64,000 nt of DNA from Desulfatibacillum sp. (GTDB taxonomy: Bacteria; Desulfobacterota; Desulfobacteria; Desulfobacterales; SpSt-501), in assembly GCA_020725555.1 (NCBI GenBank), contig DYEU01000012.1:110463-174462 (forward strand), read 5' to 3'. The position numbers and the translations under genes are program-made. How positions within the stretch are numbered: position 1 is the first letter of the stretch; every line of letters begins with the position of its first letter. Shown one piece after another: positions 52,989 to 61,263 of the stretch. A model generated the notes under the pieces. The model saw only the letters and a list, made by a program, of their open reading frames with translations, was not told where the DNA came from and did no database searches.

Positions 52989-55102
52989 AGGTGACCTGCG
53001 AGGGATGCGAATCGAAGTTCCAGGTGGATGAGGCGAAGATCCGGCCGACCGGCTCCAAGGTGCGCTGCTCCAAGTGCCGCCACGTCTTCACCGTCTATCC
53101 GCCGCCCGCCGCGGAACCCGAGGAGGAAGTGCTGCTCCTCGAGGACGAAGCCCCGGAAGAAGCCGGGGCCGCGCTCGCCGGGATCGAGGCGCGGCTGGAC
53201 GACCTGCTGGGCGAGAAGCCCGCGGGGGCCCCGGAAAAGCCGGGCGCCCAGGCCTCCGCCCCGGCTTTGGGGGAGGAGGGCGCGGAGTTGAATCTCGACG
53301 ATCTCCTGGCCGGCATCCCGCGCGCGGAAAAACAGCCCGCGGGGCAGGAGGCGAAGGCTCCGGATGAGGGGCTGGAGCTTGAGCTCGACCTCGATCTGCC
53401 GCCCGCCGCACCGGAAGAGGCGCCGGCCGCGACCGCGGCCGGAAGCGGCGCTATTCTGCCCTCGACCGACGAGCTTGAGCTCGATCTCGCAGACCTCTCC
53501 TTTCTCGAGGAAGAAAAGAAGGAGGAAGCAGGCAAGGAACCCACACCCGAGGCTTCGCCGGCCGAAGAGGGCCTCGACTTCGATCTCGCCGCGCTCCTGG
53601 GGGAGGGCGGGGCGGGGCCGGCAGGCGAGCCCGTCCCGGCCGCCGCGGCCGGCCCCGCCGGCAAGGACGCCGCGCCTGCGGATGCGGACGAGCTCGATCT
53701 CTCCGACCTCGAGGCCATGCTCGAGGGCGGCGGACCCGCCGCGGCGGAGAAGACGCCCATGGCGAAGACCCCCGCGGCGGCGACCGAGGGGATCGATCTT
53801 GAGCTCGATCTCGATAGCGAGATCGGCGGCAGGCCCCCGGGGGGCGAGCCCGAGGAGCTCGATCTCGCGGCGATCGTCGCCCCTTCGGCCGAAAAGGAGC
53901 CGGAGCCCGCAGGGGACAAGCCTGCGGTCAAGACCGAAGAGCTCGATTTTACCGACCTCGAGGCGATCCTCGAAGGCGAGGGGCCCCCTGCCCCCAAGGA
54001 AGAGAAGCCTTCGCCCGCGGGGGAGCCGCTCGGCGCCGGTAAGGGGGTGCCGGAGCAACCTGCCCCCGAGCCGCTTCCCGCGGACGAGGAGACGCTCGAT
54101 CTCGAAAAGCTCTTGGCCGAGGATGAGAGCACAAGCTCGCTTGCGCCGGCCGGCAAGGCCGTGCAGGATGAGCCCCAAGACCTCGATCTCGATCTTTTCC
54201 TCGAGCCCGAAGCGGAGAGAGCGGAGAAGAAGGCCGAAGCGGAGCCCGATCTCGTGATCGAGCCCCTTGACGACGACGAGGAGGAGCGGCCGTCACAAGC
54301 CGCGACCGCGGGGATCGCCGCGGCGGCGGCCGGCGCGGCGGGGGTGCTCGCCGCGGCGAAGGTTAAGGCCGAGTCCGCACCCGACGGGGCCTCGACCGAC
54401 CCCTTTGCGGTCCCGGCGGCGGCCGCGGCGGGAGGCGCAACCGCGGTACTCGACACCGCACCCGCGGAGGAAGAAGAGGAGGTTTCGGAGAAGGAGCGCG
54501 CGAAGAAACCCAGGCCGCGGGCAGGCGGTTTCGTGAAAACGCTCGTCTATGCGCTGCTCGTGCTCGTGGTCGGGGGGCTTGCGGCGATCGTCGTCCCGCG
54601 CCAGCTCGGGTTCCGCGTGCCGCTCCTTTCGGACATCGAGATCCCCTTCCTCGCCGAGCTCGAGGTGCCCTTCCTGGGGAAGGTCTTCCAGGCCGCCCCC
54701 CAGGACGAGGCGGGGAGTTTGAGGATCCGCCCGCTCGCCGACACCGTCCAGGCCGAGTACGTGGAAAACGCATCCGCCGGGAGGCTCGTCGTCATCCGCG
54801 GCCAGGTGCGAAACGAGTACGATCACCCGCGGAGCTTCATCAAGGTGACGGCGAAGCTCTACGACAAGAACAAGAACGTCGTCCGTGCGGCCACGGTTTA
54901 CGCCGGAAACACCCTGAGCGCGGAGGACCTTGCCGCGAAAGACATGGCCGCGATCGCCGAGCAGTTGAAGAACCAGAAGGGCCAGCAGAACCGGAACCTG
55001 GGGGTGAAGGCGGGCGCGGCCGTCCCCTTCATGGTCGTCTTCGACCGGCTGCCCGGAAACCTCGAGGAGTACAGCGTGGAGGCCGCGGGCTCGACGAAAT
55101 GA
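52985..55102 (+). CDS. MJ0042 zinc-ribbon/DUF3426 membrane protein with acidic repeat region
   Basis: An ATG at 52985 overlaps the hpt stop. The 705-residue protein starts with an MJ0042 zinc ribbon (CEGCESKF...VRCSKCRHVF, residues 5-35). A long acidic, Ala/Pro-rich region (about 40-510) holds at least eight short (E)LDL-x-x-(L/I) motifs, for example ELELDLADLSF near 163, ELDLSDLEAMLEGGG near 235, ELDFTDLEAILEGEG near 319. A membrane helix lies near residue 520-540. The C-terminal DUF3426 domain is periplasmic (SLRIRPLADTVQAEYVENASAGRLVVIRGQV). Such proteins occur across Desulfobacterota without a proven function. The acidic motifs may be docking sites. Confidence 0.88.
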   Translation: MKVTCEGCESKFQVDEAKIRPTGSKVRCSKCRHVFTVYPPPAAEPEEEVLLLEDEAPEEAGAALAGIEARLDDLLGEKPAGAPEKPGAQASAPALGEEGAELNLDDLLAGIPRAEKQPAGQEAKAPDEGLELELDLDLPPAAPEEAPAATAAGSGAILPSTDELELDLADLSFLEEEKKEEAGKEPTPEASPAEEGLDFDLAALLGEGGAGPAGEPVPAAAAGPAGKDAAPADADELDLSDLEAMLEGGGPAAAEKTPMAKTPAAATEGIDLELDLDSEIGGRPPGGEPEELDLAAIVAPSAEKEPEPAGDKPAVKTEELDFTDLEAILEGEGPPAPKEEKPSPAGEPLGAGKGVPEQPAPEPLPADEETLDLEKLLAEDESTSSLAPAGKAVQDEPQDLDLDLFLEPEAERAEKKAEAEPDLVIEPLDDDEEERPSQAATAGIAAAAAGAAGVLAAAKVKAESAPDGASTDPFAVPAAAAAGGATAVLDTAPAEEEEEVSEKERAKKPRPRAGGFVKTLVYALLVLVVGGLAAIVVPRQLGFRVPLLSDIEIPFLAELEVPFLGKVFQAAPQDEAGSLRIRPLADTVQAEYVENASAGRLVVIRGQVRNEYDHPRSFIKVTAKLYDKNKNVVRAATVYAGNTLSAEDLAAKDMAAIAEQLKNQKGQQNRNLGVKAGAAVPFMVVFDRLPGNLEEYSVEAAGSTK

Positions 55103-55161
55103 CGGGCCGCGGGCACGCCCGCCCGCGGCCGCTCCCGGCCGGGCGCAACCCCCGGAGCGGC

Positions 55162-55190
55162 TTGACAATCCGGGCCGTTTGGCGCACTAT
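55162..55190 (+). promoter_or_regulatory. Promoter of tRNA-Met
   Basis: TTGACA (55162-55167), 17 nt and CACTAT (55185-55190), followed by the tRNA start 13 nt on. Confidence 0.6.
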
Positions 55191-55203
55191 AGCGCCGATC
55201 CGT

Positions 55204-55280
55204 GGCGATGTAGCTCAGCTGGTCAGAGCATGCGGCTCATATCCGCAGAGTCCGGGGTTCAAATCCCTGCATCGCCACCA
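55204..55280 (+). tRNA. tRNA-Met(CAT), CCA encoded
   Basis: The 77-nt gene folds as a cloverleaf. The acceptor is GGCGATG/CATCGCC and the D arm GCTC...GAGC. The anticodon stem is TGCGG/CCGCA with loop CTCATAT (anticodon CAT). The T arm is CGGGG TTCAAAT CCCTG, and ACCA is encoded. The structure is an elongator type. A CAT anticodon could also be tRNA-Ile2 (lysidine), which sequence alone does not exclude, but Met is more likely. Confidence 0.9.
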
Positions 55281-55296
55281 CACAGCGTCTACTGAA

Positions 55297-55328
55297 AAAA
55301 GGCCCCCTCGCGGCGAGGGGGCCTTTTC
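55297..55328 (+). terminator. Intrinsic terminator after tRNA-Met
   Basis: AAAAGGCCCCCTCG pairs with CGAGGGGGCCTTTT around a short CGG loop, with T-rich flanks. Confidence 0.85.
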
Positions 55329-55390
55329 TTTATCTGGGGAAAAAGGAAAAGGCCGATGCGCTCAAGCCGCCGGGATGGGACGGCGGCGCA

Positions 55391-55436
55391 AAAAAAGAAA
55401 AAGGCGGGAGCGCCTCTGCGGCGTCCCGCCTTTTTT
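55391..55436 (-). terminator. Intrinsic terminator of the PEP-CTERM gene
   Basis: GGCGGGA...TCCCGCC stem (55403-55430) with A-rich left flank and six T on the right; it can work for both directions. Confidence 0.8.
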
Positions 55437-55451
55437 GCGTTTTAAGCGGTT

Positions 55452-56084
55452 TTAGCGGATGAGCTTCTTTCTGCCGAGCGCCGCCACCCCGATCAGGCCG
55501 CAGCCCAGGAGCAGCATGGTCGCCGGCTCGGGGACATCGATCCCGCGGACGGAGTAATCATTCCGCGGATCAAGAAGAAAGTTGCAGTAGTCAGGGGTCG
55601 TGAACTTCAGGCCAAGCAGATTTGCGGGGCTGAGCGCGATGAAGAGCTCGCCGTTGGTGGTCCCAGGGACCTGGGAGAAAAGAGCCTGGAAGGGCATCCA
55701 AGCGCTCCATCCCCCCGAGGCGTAATAGAGCTTGTAAAGTCCCTCTTCCCGGTAGCCATTCTCATAGAAAAGATCCGTGATATGGATTCCCGTGACGTAC
55801 AGAGGCTTTGAAAAACCGATCTCCAGCAGTTCGTCATTTTTGTCCAAAATTGCACCGGAGATCTCGTCGTCATTGATGCCGATGCCGTCACCGGGATTCC
55901 AGGTCAGTTTGGATCCCGTAGGATAAGCTTTAAATGTGTAGTCGACTCCGCTATAGGTTACGGTCTTCGAAGGTTGATTGTGTACCCCGCTGAAGGCGCT
56001 TGAGGCAAAGTCCACGACGGGGACGGCGAACGCGGTGCCCGCCACCAAGAAAAGTGCCGCTGCGATTAAGATGGTTTTTCTCAT
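55452..56084 (-). CDS. PEP-CTERM secreted protein under a sigma-54 promoter
   Basis: The ATG at 56084 follows AAGGGAG; upstream in-frame codons do not look coding. The 210-residue product has a signal peptide (MRKTILIAAALFLVAGTAFA). The mature part is beta-rich (VTGIHITDLFYENGYREEGLYKLYYASGGWSAWMPF, similar to F5/8-type or lectin-like sandwiches). The tail is VPEPATMLLLGCGLIGVAALGRKKLIR, the PEP-CTERM signal. It has lower GC than its neighbours. Regulation from a sigma-54 promoter fits the PrsK/PrsR regulatory pair associated with exosortase systems, which is not visible here. Confidence 0.9.
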   Translation of the reverse strand: MRKTILIAAALFLVAGTAFAVPVVDFASSAFSGVHNQPSKTVTYSGVDYTFKAYPTGSKLTWNPGDGIGINDDEISGAILDKNDELLEIGFSKPLYVTGIHITDLFYENGYREEGLYKLYYASGGWSAWMPFQALFSQVPGTTNGELFIALSPANLLGLKFTTPDYCNFLLDPRNDYSVRGIDVPEPATMLLLGCGLIGVAALGRKKLIR

Positions 56085-56241
56085 CGGATGACTCCCTTTC
56101 TCTTGCGGTTCGTGTTCGGGTGTTCGGGTTGCCGGATTCGGAAAAAGCCTTTCTTTTTCCCTTTCGCGCATCACCTCCTCCCCAGGCTCACAGGCCGCGC
56201 TTTCAGTGTTTCACCATTGCGAGACATTCGCCAATGGATAA

Positions 56242-56257
56242 AGCAAGATACGGGCCA
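56242..56257 (-). promoter_or_regulatory. Sigma-54 (RpoN) promoter
   Basis: Minus-strand TGGCCCGTATCTTGCT: GG at -24, 10 nt, GC at -12, a near-perfect match to TGGCACG-N4-TTGCW. Transcription would start near 56231. Confidence 0.75.
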
Positions 56258-56362
56258 GATCCCACCATGCGGGCACTATAAAATATTTATTAATTATTTC
56301 AGTAACTAAAATTGAAAAATCGGCGGCTCCCGCGGGGTGCGCACATTGTTGAAAACCCGTTG

Positions 56363-56382
56363 TTGTGTAAAAATATTCACAA
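56363..56382. promoter_or_regulatory. Candidate upstream activator site
   Basis: TTGTG-N10-CACAA is an inverted repeat about 105-125 bp upstream of the sigma-54 -24 box, where enhancer-binding proteins bind. Confidence 0.4.
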
Positions 56383-56470
56383 TTCGGGGGTCGGCGGATC
56401 TCAGTCTTCGGAGGCCGGGGTGAGAGCCGCCGAAGTAGATTGCGCCTTCCGCCTTTTGCGGGGTTCGCCC

Positions 56471-56499
56471 TTGCCTCCGGGCGGCCCACCCGCTATAAA
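56471..56499 (+). promoter_or_regulatory. Sigma-70 promoter of the DUF1992 gene
   Basis: TTGCCT (56471-56476), 17 nt and TATAAA (56494-56499). Confidence 0.6.
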
Positions 56500-56556
56500 C
56501 GGCCCGTGTCGCGCGGCGCTTCACGCCGCAGGCGGGATGCCGGGGACGAAGGCGGG

Positions 56557-56943
56557 ATGATCAGCGGCTTCGAGAAGATCGTCGAGGAGCGGATCCGGCG
56601 GGCGATGGAGGAGGGCGCCTTCGAGGGGCTTGCGGGCGCGGGCGAGCCCCTGCGCCTCGAGGAGGAGGCCTCCGTCCCCGAGGAGCTTCGCCTCGCCTAC
56701 CGCATCCTCAAGAACGCCGACTGCCTCCCGCCCGAGATCGAGCTTCGCCGCGAGATCGAAAAGACCGAAGAGCTCCTCGCCGCCATGCCCGACACCGAGG
56801 CGAAATACCGCGCGCTCAAGAAACTCAACTTGCTCGTCCTCAAGGTGAACAGCCTGCGGCGCACGCCGATCGCCCTCGAGCTGCCGCAGCGCTACCTCGA
56901 GCGCGTGGTCGGCCGCATCGAGAAGAAAAGAAAGCCGAGGTAG
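56557..56943 (+). CDS. DUF1992 (DnaJ-homologue subfamily C member 28-like) protein
   Basis: An ATG at 56557 gives 128 residues. The protein has MISGFEKIVEERIRRAMEEGAFEGLAGAGEPLRLEEEASVPEELRLAYRILKNADCLPPEIELRREI, the complete DUF1992 pattern with the G-x-F-x-x-L-x-GxG-x-PL segment. Despite the name, no J domain is present. It is helical and cytosolic. The function is unknown. It is upstream of ddl with a 49-nt gap. Confidence 0.9.
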   Translation: MISGFEKIVEERIRRAMEEGAFEGLAGAGEPLRLEEEASVPEELRLAYRILKNADCLPPEIELRREIEKTEELLAAMPDTEAKYRALKKLNLLVLKVNSLRRTPIALELPQRYLERVVGRIEKKRKPR

Positions 56944-56992
56944 CCGAAGGGGCGGCCCGGCCGCTTCGGCGCCGCGTATTCCTGACCGCCCG

Positions 56993-58003
56993 TTGTCGGG
57001 GCAACCGATCGGGGACGCAAAGAGCCAAACCGCCTTGGATGCGAAACCGCCCCAGCGCCTGCGGATCGCCCTCCTCGCCGGCGGGGTCTCCGCCGAGCGC
57101 GAGGTCTCGCTCAACTCCGGCCGCCAGGTGCTCGCCGCCCTCGACCCCGCGCGCTACGAGGTCACCTGCTACGACCCCAAGACCGACCTCGCCCGCCTCG
57201 TCGCCGATGCCGCCCGGATCGACGCGGCCCTGATCCTCCTTCACGGCCCCTTCGGCGAGGACGGCACCATCCAGGGGATGCTCGATCTCCTGGGGATCCC
57301 CTACCAGGGCTCGGGGGTGCTGGGCAGCGCGGTCGCCATGAACAAGATCGCGGCCAAGCGCCTCTACCGCGAGGCCGGGATCCCCGTGCCCGGCGATCTC
57401 GTGCTCAGGCGATCGGACCCGCTCGATGCGGAGGCGGTGACCCGGCGGCTGGGGCTGCCGCTCGTCGTGAAACCCGTCGCCGGCGGCTCAAGCGTGGGGG
57501 TGAGCATCGTCCGCCGCACGGAGGATCTCCCCGCCGCCCTCGCGGCCGCCTTCGCCCACGACCGCGAGGTGATGCTCGAGTGCTTCATCGAGGGGATCGA
57601 GATCACCGGCGCGGTGATCGGCAACGACGAGCTCGAGGCCCTGCCCCTGATCGAGATCATCCCCGGCAGCGGCTACGAGTTTTTCGATTACGGGGCCAAA
57701 TACACGGCCGGCGCAACCGAGGAGATCTGCCCGGCGCGGATCGACCCCGAGCTTGCGGCCGAGGGCCGACGCCTTGCCGTTGCCGCCCACCGCGCGCTCT
57801 TTTGCCGCGGCTACAGCCGGACCGACATGATCCTTCGCGGCCGCGAGATCTTCGTTCTCGAGACGAACACCATCCCCGGCATGACGGCGACCAGCCTTCT
57901 GCCGCGCGCGGCGGCCGCGGCGGGGATCGGCTTCGGCCGGCTCCTGGACCGCCTGATCGCCTTGAGCCTCGAGGGGCGGCCGCCGCGGGGGGGCGGCCCG
58001 TGA
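56993..58003 (+). CDS. ddl: D-alanine-D-alanine ligase
   Basis: A TTG at 56993 gives 336 residues; another TTG at 57035 is an alternative. Ddl motifs are RIALLAGGVSAEREVSLNSG, LLHGPFGEDGTIQGMLDLLGIPYQGSGVLGSAVAMNK, PLVVKPVAGGSSVGVSIV (ATP-grasp), MLECFIEGIEITGAVI, PLIEIIPGSGYEFFDYGAKYTAGATEEICPA and FVLETNTIPGMTATSLLPRAA. It makes the D-Ala-D-Ala dipeptide for peptidoglycan. The next gene starts within its stop codon (GTGA). Confidence 0.95.
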   Translation: MSGQPIGDAKSQTALDAKPPQRLRIALLAGGVSAEREVSLNSGRQVLAALDPARYEVTCYDPKTDLARLVADAARIDAALILLHGPFGEDGTIQGMLDLLGIPYQGSGVLGSAVAMNKIAAKRLYREAGIPVPGDLVLRRSDPLDAEAVTRRLGLPLVVKPVAGGSSVGVSIVRRTEDLPAALAAAFAHDREVMLECFIEGIEITGAVIGNDELEALPLIEIIPGSGYEFFDYGAKYTAGATEEICPARIDPELAAEGRRLAVAAHRALFCRGYSRTDMILRGREIFVLETNTIPGMTATSLLPRAAAAAGIGFGRLLDRLIALSLEGRPPRGGGP

Positions 58004-58773
58004 TCGCCCGCGGCCACGCCGCGATCCGCGGCCTGCTCGCCGAGCTCGGCCCGGGCGACGTCGCCGCGGGCCCGCTGCCGGCGTCCTTTCTTTCCGGGCC
58101 GCTGGCCCTCGACCTGGCGGAGCGGGGGGTGCGCTTTGTCCCCTCGCTTCTTTGCCAGATCCTCAGCCGCTCGAAGTGCGCCCAGGCCGAGATCTTAGGC
58201 GGGTTCATGGCCCCGCACACGCGCGCCGTGCGCCGCCGCGCGGAGCTTCTTTCCGCCCTGAACGACTACGCCCGGCTGGGGATCGGCGCCGTGGTGAGCA
58301 AGCAGGAGGGGATGCACTGCGGCCACGGGGTCCGGCGCTGGGAGAGCATCGAGGCGCTCTACAACGCGGTCGCCTTCGAGCAGGGGGCCTATCCCTTCGT
58401 GCTGCAGCCCTTTCTCCCGGGCATCGCCGATGTCCGCGTGATCGTGGTCGGGGAGTACGTCGAGGCCTACCTCCGCGAGAACCCGTTTCACTTCCGCGCC
58501 AACCTCGCCGCGGGCGGAACGGGCCGGCCGTTTCCCGTGGACCCGGCGGCCGAGCGCCTCTGCCGGAAGGCGATGGCGCGGGGGCGCTTTCCCTACGCGC
58601 ATCTCGACCTGCAGCTCACCCCCGCAGGCGAGTGCTACCTGGCCGAGATCGCCCTCGATGCCGGGGCCTCGGCCGCGCGCATCGGGCGCGCGGAGCTCGA
58701 GCGGCGAAAACGCGAGGTGCTGGAGCGGGAGATCGCGGCCGCGGCGGCGGGGGATGCCGCCGAAAACGCATGA
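58000..58773 (+). CDS. ATP-grasp ligase of unknown substrate
   Basis: A GTG overlapping the ddl stop gives 257 residues. Segments include RGVRFVPSLLCQILSRSKCAQAEILGGFMAPHTRAV, YARLGIGAVVSKQEGMHCGHGVRRW (ATP-grasp lysine and glycine loop), FVLQPFLPGIADVRVIVVGEYVEAYLRENP and YAHLDLQLTPAGECYLAEIALDAGASAARIG. The pattern is like RimK or glutathione synthetase C-terminal domains and lacks a clear N-domain. It would join a carboxylate and an amine using ATP. Coupling with ddl suggests a peptidoglycan or peptide link, but this is inference. Confidence 0.82.
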   Translation: MIARGHAAIRGLLAELGPGDVAAGPLPASFLSGPLALDLAERGVRFVPSLLCQILSRSKCAQAEILGGFMAPHTRAVRRRAELLSALNDYARLGIGAVVSKQEGMHCGHGVRRWESIEALYNAVAFEQGAYPFVLQPFLPGIADVRVIVVGEYVEAYLRENPFHFRANLAAGGTGRPFPVDPAAERLCRKAMARGRFPYAHLDLQLTPAGECYLAEIALDAGASAARIGRAELERRKREVLEREIAAAAAGDAAENA

Positions 58774-58798
58774 GAAGGGGCAGGGAGGAGAGCAAGCG

Positions 58799-60571
58799 AT
58801 GAAGGTTCTGGTCGTGGGGGGAGGCGGCCGCGAGCACGCGCTCGTCTGGAAGATCGCACAGAGCCCGCGGGTGAAAACGGTCTACTGCGCCCCGGGAAAC
58901 GCGGGCATGGCGCGGCTTGCCGCGTGTGTCCCGATTCCGGCCGGGGAGATCGACGCCCTCATCGCCTTTGCGCGCGAAAACGGCGTCGATCTCACCGTCG
59001 TCGGCCCCGAGGGGCCGCTTGCCGCGGGGATCGTCGATCGCTTCGAGGAGGCGGGGCTTGCCATCTTCGGCCCGCGGAAAAACGCGGCCGAGCTCGAGGC
59101 GAGCAAATCCTTCGCCAAGGAGTTCATGCTGCGCAACGGGATCCCCACGGCGCGGGGGCGAAGTTTCACCGACCCCAAGGAAGCCGAATCGTTCGCGGCC
59201 GCGCTCGGGGCGCCGCTCGTCGTCAAGGCGGACGGCCTGGCTGCGGGCAAGGGGGTGATCGTCTGCGCCGGGCTGCAGGAGGCGCGCGAGGCGATCCGCC
59301 GCATCCTCGTCGCACGCGAGTTCGGCGAGGCCGGCTCCCGTGTGGTGGTCGAGGAGTGCCTGAAGGGCGAGGAGGCCTCCTTTCTCGCCCTGACCGACGG
59401 GAAGACCGTCCTTCCGCTGCCTTCGGCCCAGGACCACAAAGCGATCTACGACGGCGACCGCGGGCCGAACACCGGCGGCATGGGCGCCTACTCGCCCGCG
59501 CCCGTGGTCGATGCCCTGATGCACCGCCGCGTGATGGAGGAGATCATGGTCCCGGCCGTGCGCGCCATGGCGGCCGAGGGAAGGCCCTATAAGGGGGTGC
59601 TCTACGCCGGGTTGATGATCGACCGCGACCGGGCGCAGGTGCTCGAGTTCAACGCGCGCTTCGGCGACCCGGAGACGCAGCCGATCCTGATGCGTGTGAA
59701 GACCGATCTCGTCCCCCTGATGGAGGCCGCGATCGCGGGGAGGCTCGATTCGTGCGCGATCGAGGTGGACCCGCGGGCCGCGGTCTGCGTCGTCCTCGCC
59801 CAAGAGGGCTACCCCGGCGCCTACGCCCGGGGGGCCCCAATCCGCGGGATCGAGGCGGCAAACCGCATCCGGGACGTGGTGGTCTTTCACGCCGGCACGA
59901 AAACGAAGGGCCGCGCGGTCGTGACCGACGGCGGCCGCGTCCTCGGGGTGACGGCCCTCGGGGGGACGGTCGCCGAGGCGATCGACAAGGCGTATCTCGC
60001 GGCCTCGAAAATCCGCTGGGATGGGGTGTACTACCGCAAGGACATCGGGAGGAAAGCGATGGCGCGCAAGGCGATGAAACCCGCTGTGGGGATCGTGATG
60101 GGAAGCGACTCGGATCTTCCGGTCATGCAGGAGGCGGCCGCGGTGCTCAAGAAATTCGATGTGCCCTACGAGATGACGGTCGCCTCGGCGCACCGCAGCC
60201 CGGCGCGGGCGGCCTCCTTCGCCGAAAAGGCGGCGAAGCGCGGCATGCGGGTCATCATCGCCGGCGCGGGCCACGCGGCGCATCTGGCCGGGGTGCTCGC
60301 CGCGCACACGACCCTGCCCGTGATCGGGGTCCCGATCGACTCCTCGAGCCTGAAGGGGCTCGATGCCCTGCTCTCGACCGTGCAGATGCCCCCCGGGATC
60401 CCCGTCGCGACCATGGCGATCGGCAAATCGGGTGCCCGGAACGCGGGCATCCTTGCCGTGCAGATGCTTGCGATTTCCGATGCGAGGCTTGCCTCCGAGC
60501 TCGAGCGCATGAAGGAGGAGATGGCGGCCGAAGTTGAGCGCAAGGCAAAGAACATCGAGGAGCCCCGCTAG
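58799..60571 (+). CDS. purDE: Fused PurD-PurE (GAR synthetase and AIR mutase)
   Basis: The ATG at 58799 follows GGGAGGAG. Residues 1-420 are a complete PurD: MKVLVVGGGGREHALVWKIAQS, SFAKEFMLRNGIPTARG, VVKADGLAAGKGVIVC, SAQDHKAIYDGDRGPNTGGMGAYSP, VLEFNARFGDPETQPIL. Residues 421-590 are a PurE: GIVMGSDSDLPVMQEAAAVL, VASAHRSPARAASFAEKAAKRGMRVIIAGAGHAAHLAGVLAAHTTLPVIGVPI, STVQMPPGIPVATMAIGKSGARNAG. There is no stop between them. The junction (YYRKDIGRKAMARKAMKPAVG) keeps a GGGAGGAAAGCG ribosome-binding site before an in-frame ATG at 60059, so free PurE may also be made. Confidence 0.93.
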   Translation: MKVLVVGGGGREHALVWKIAQSPRVKTVYCAPGNAGMARLAACVPIPAGEIDALIAFARENGVDLTVVGPEGPLAAGIVDRFEEAGLAIFGPRKNAAELEASKSFAKEFMLRNGIPTARGRSFTDPKEAESFAAALGAPLVVKADGLAAGKGVIVCAGLQEAREAIRRILVAREFGEAGSRVVVEECLKGEEASFLALTDGKTVLPLPSAQDHKAIYDGDRGPNTGGMGAYSPAPVVDALMHRRVMEEIMVPAVRAMAAEGRPYKGVLYAGLMIDRDRAQVLEFNARFGDPETQPILMRVKTDLVPLMEAAIAGRLDSCAIEVDPRAAVCVVLAQEGYPGAYARGAPIRGIEAANRIRDVVVFHAGTKTKGRAVVTDGGRVLGVTALGGTVAEAIDKAYLAASKIRWDGVYYRKDIGRKAMARKAMKPAVGIVMGSDSDLPVMQEAAAVLKKFDVPYEMTVASAHRSPARAASFAEKAAKRGMRVIIAGAGHAAHLAGVLAAHTTLPVIGVPIDSSSLKGLDALLSTVQMPPGIPVATMAIGKSGARNAGILAVQMLAISDARLASELERMKEEMAAEVERKAKNIEEPR

Positions 60572-61205
60572 GGTCCTCAAGGTCGATCCGCGCAAACCCG
60601 ACCCCGGGGCGATCGGCCGCGCGGCGGAGCTCATCCGCGCGGGGGGGGTCGTCTGCTACCCCACGCGCTGCCTCTACGGGCTGGGCGCCGATGCCCGAAA
60701 CGCGGCCGCGGTGGAGAAGGTCTTCGCCCTGAAACAGCGGCCGGCGACGATGGCCCTTCTCGTGCTCATCCACCGGCCGGAGGAGATGGAGGGGCTTGCG
60801 GCGAGGATCCCGAGGCTTGCGCGGGCGCTCATGGACCGCTTCTGGCCGGGGAGGCTGACGATCGTCCTCGAGGCGGCGGAGGGCCTGCCCGCGCCGCTCA
60901 CGGTTGGGACCGGGAAGATCGGCATCCGCCTTGCCGGCCACCCCGTCGCCTCCGCCCTCGTTTCCGCCTTCGGGGGGCCGATCACGGGGACGAGCGCCAA
61001 CCTCTCGGGCAGCCCCGGCTGCGTGGAGATCCCCGGGCTCGACCCCGGGATCCGCAACGGGGTCGATCTCGTCCTCGATGCCGGGCGGTTAAAGGGCGGG
61101 GTGGGCTCGACGGTCGTCGACGTGACGGGCGAAAAGCCGGTCGTGATCCGCGAGGGCGAGGTGCCCAAGGCGGAGATCCTCGCCGTCGCCAAAGAGATCG
61201 GCTAA
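60534..61205 (+). CDS. Sua5/YciO/YrdC-family protein
   Basis: A TTG at 60534 overlaps purDE by 38 bp; 223 residues follow. The family motifs are AAELIRAGGVVCYPTRCLYGLGADARNAAAVEKVFALKQRP, RFWPGRLTIVLEA, GIRLAGHPVASALVSAFGGPITGTSANLSGSPG and STVVDVTGEKPVVIREG. Members form threonylcarbamoyl-AMP for tRNA t6A, or are YciO-like proteins of uncertain role. The KQRP motif and the conserved ending favour a nucleotide-binding enzyme, but which subgroup cannot be said. Confidence 0.9.
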   Translation: MSARQRTSRSPARVLKVDPRKPDPGAIGRAAELIRAGGVVCYPTRCLYGLGADARNAAAVEKVFALKQRPATMALLVLIHRPEEMEGLAARIPRLARALMDRFWPGRLTIVLEAAEGLPAPLTVGTGKIGIRLAGHPVASALVSAFGGPITGTSANLSGSPGCVEIPGLDPGIRNGVDLVLDAGRLKGGVGSTVVDVTGEKPVVIREGEVPKAEILAVAKEIG

Positions 61206-61263
61206 GACCGGGCTTTCCCATCCTCTTTCCCCGCAAGCCTTCCGGCCCCGGCGGCCGGCCGCG

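Larger units (their letters stand above)
56085..56556. other. AT-richer regulatory gap
   Basis: No gene is seen in these 472 bp. The region is far more AT-rich than its surroundings, especially 56275-56320. It holds the sigma-54 promoter, an inverted repeat and the promoter of the DUF1992 gene. Confidence 0.7.

Noticed and set aside
55452..56084. An exosortase gene near the PEP-CTERM proteins
   Set aside because: No EpsH-like membrane protein occurs in this window; it must be elsewhere in the genome.
56985..57050. GGGGACGCAAAG near the ddl start, resembling part of a c-di-GMP (GEMM-I) riboswitch
   Set aside because: The P2 hairpin with GNRA loop and the conserved downstream segment are missing, and the sequence is within or next to the ddl coding start. 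A covariance search (Rfam RF01051) would settle it.
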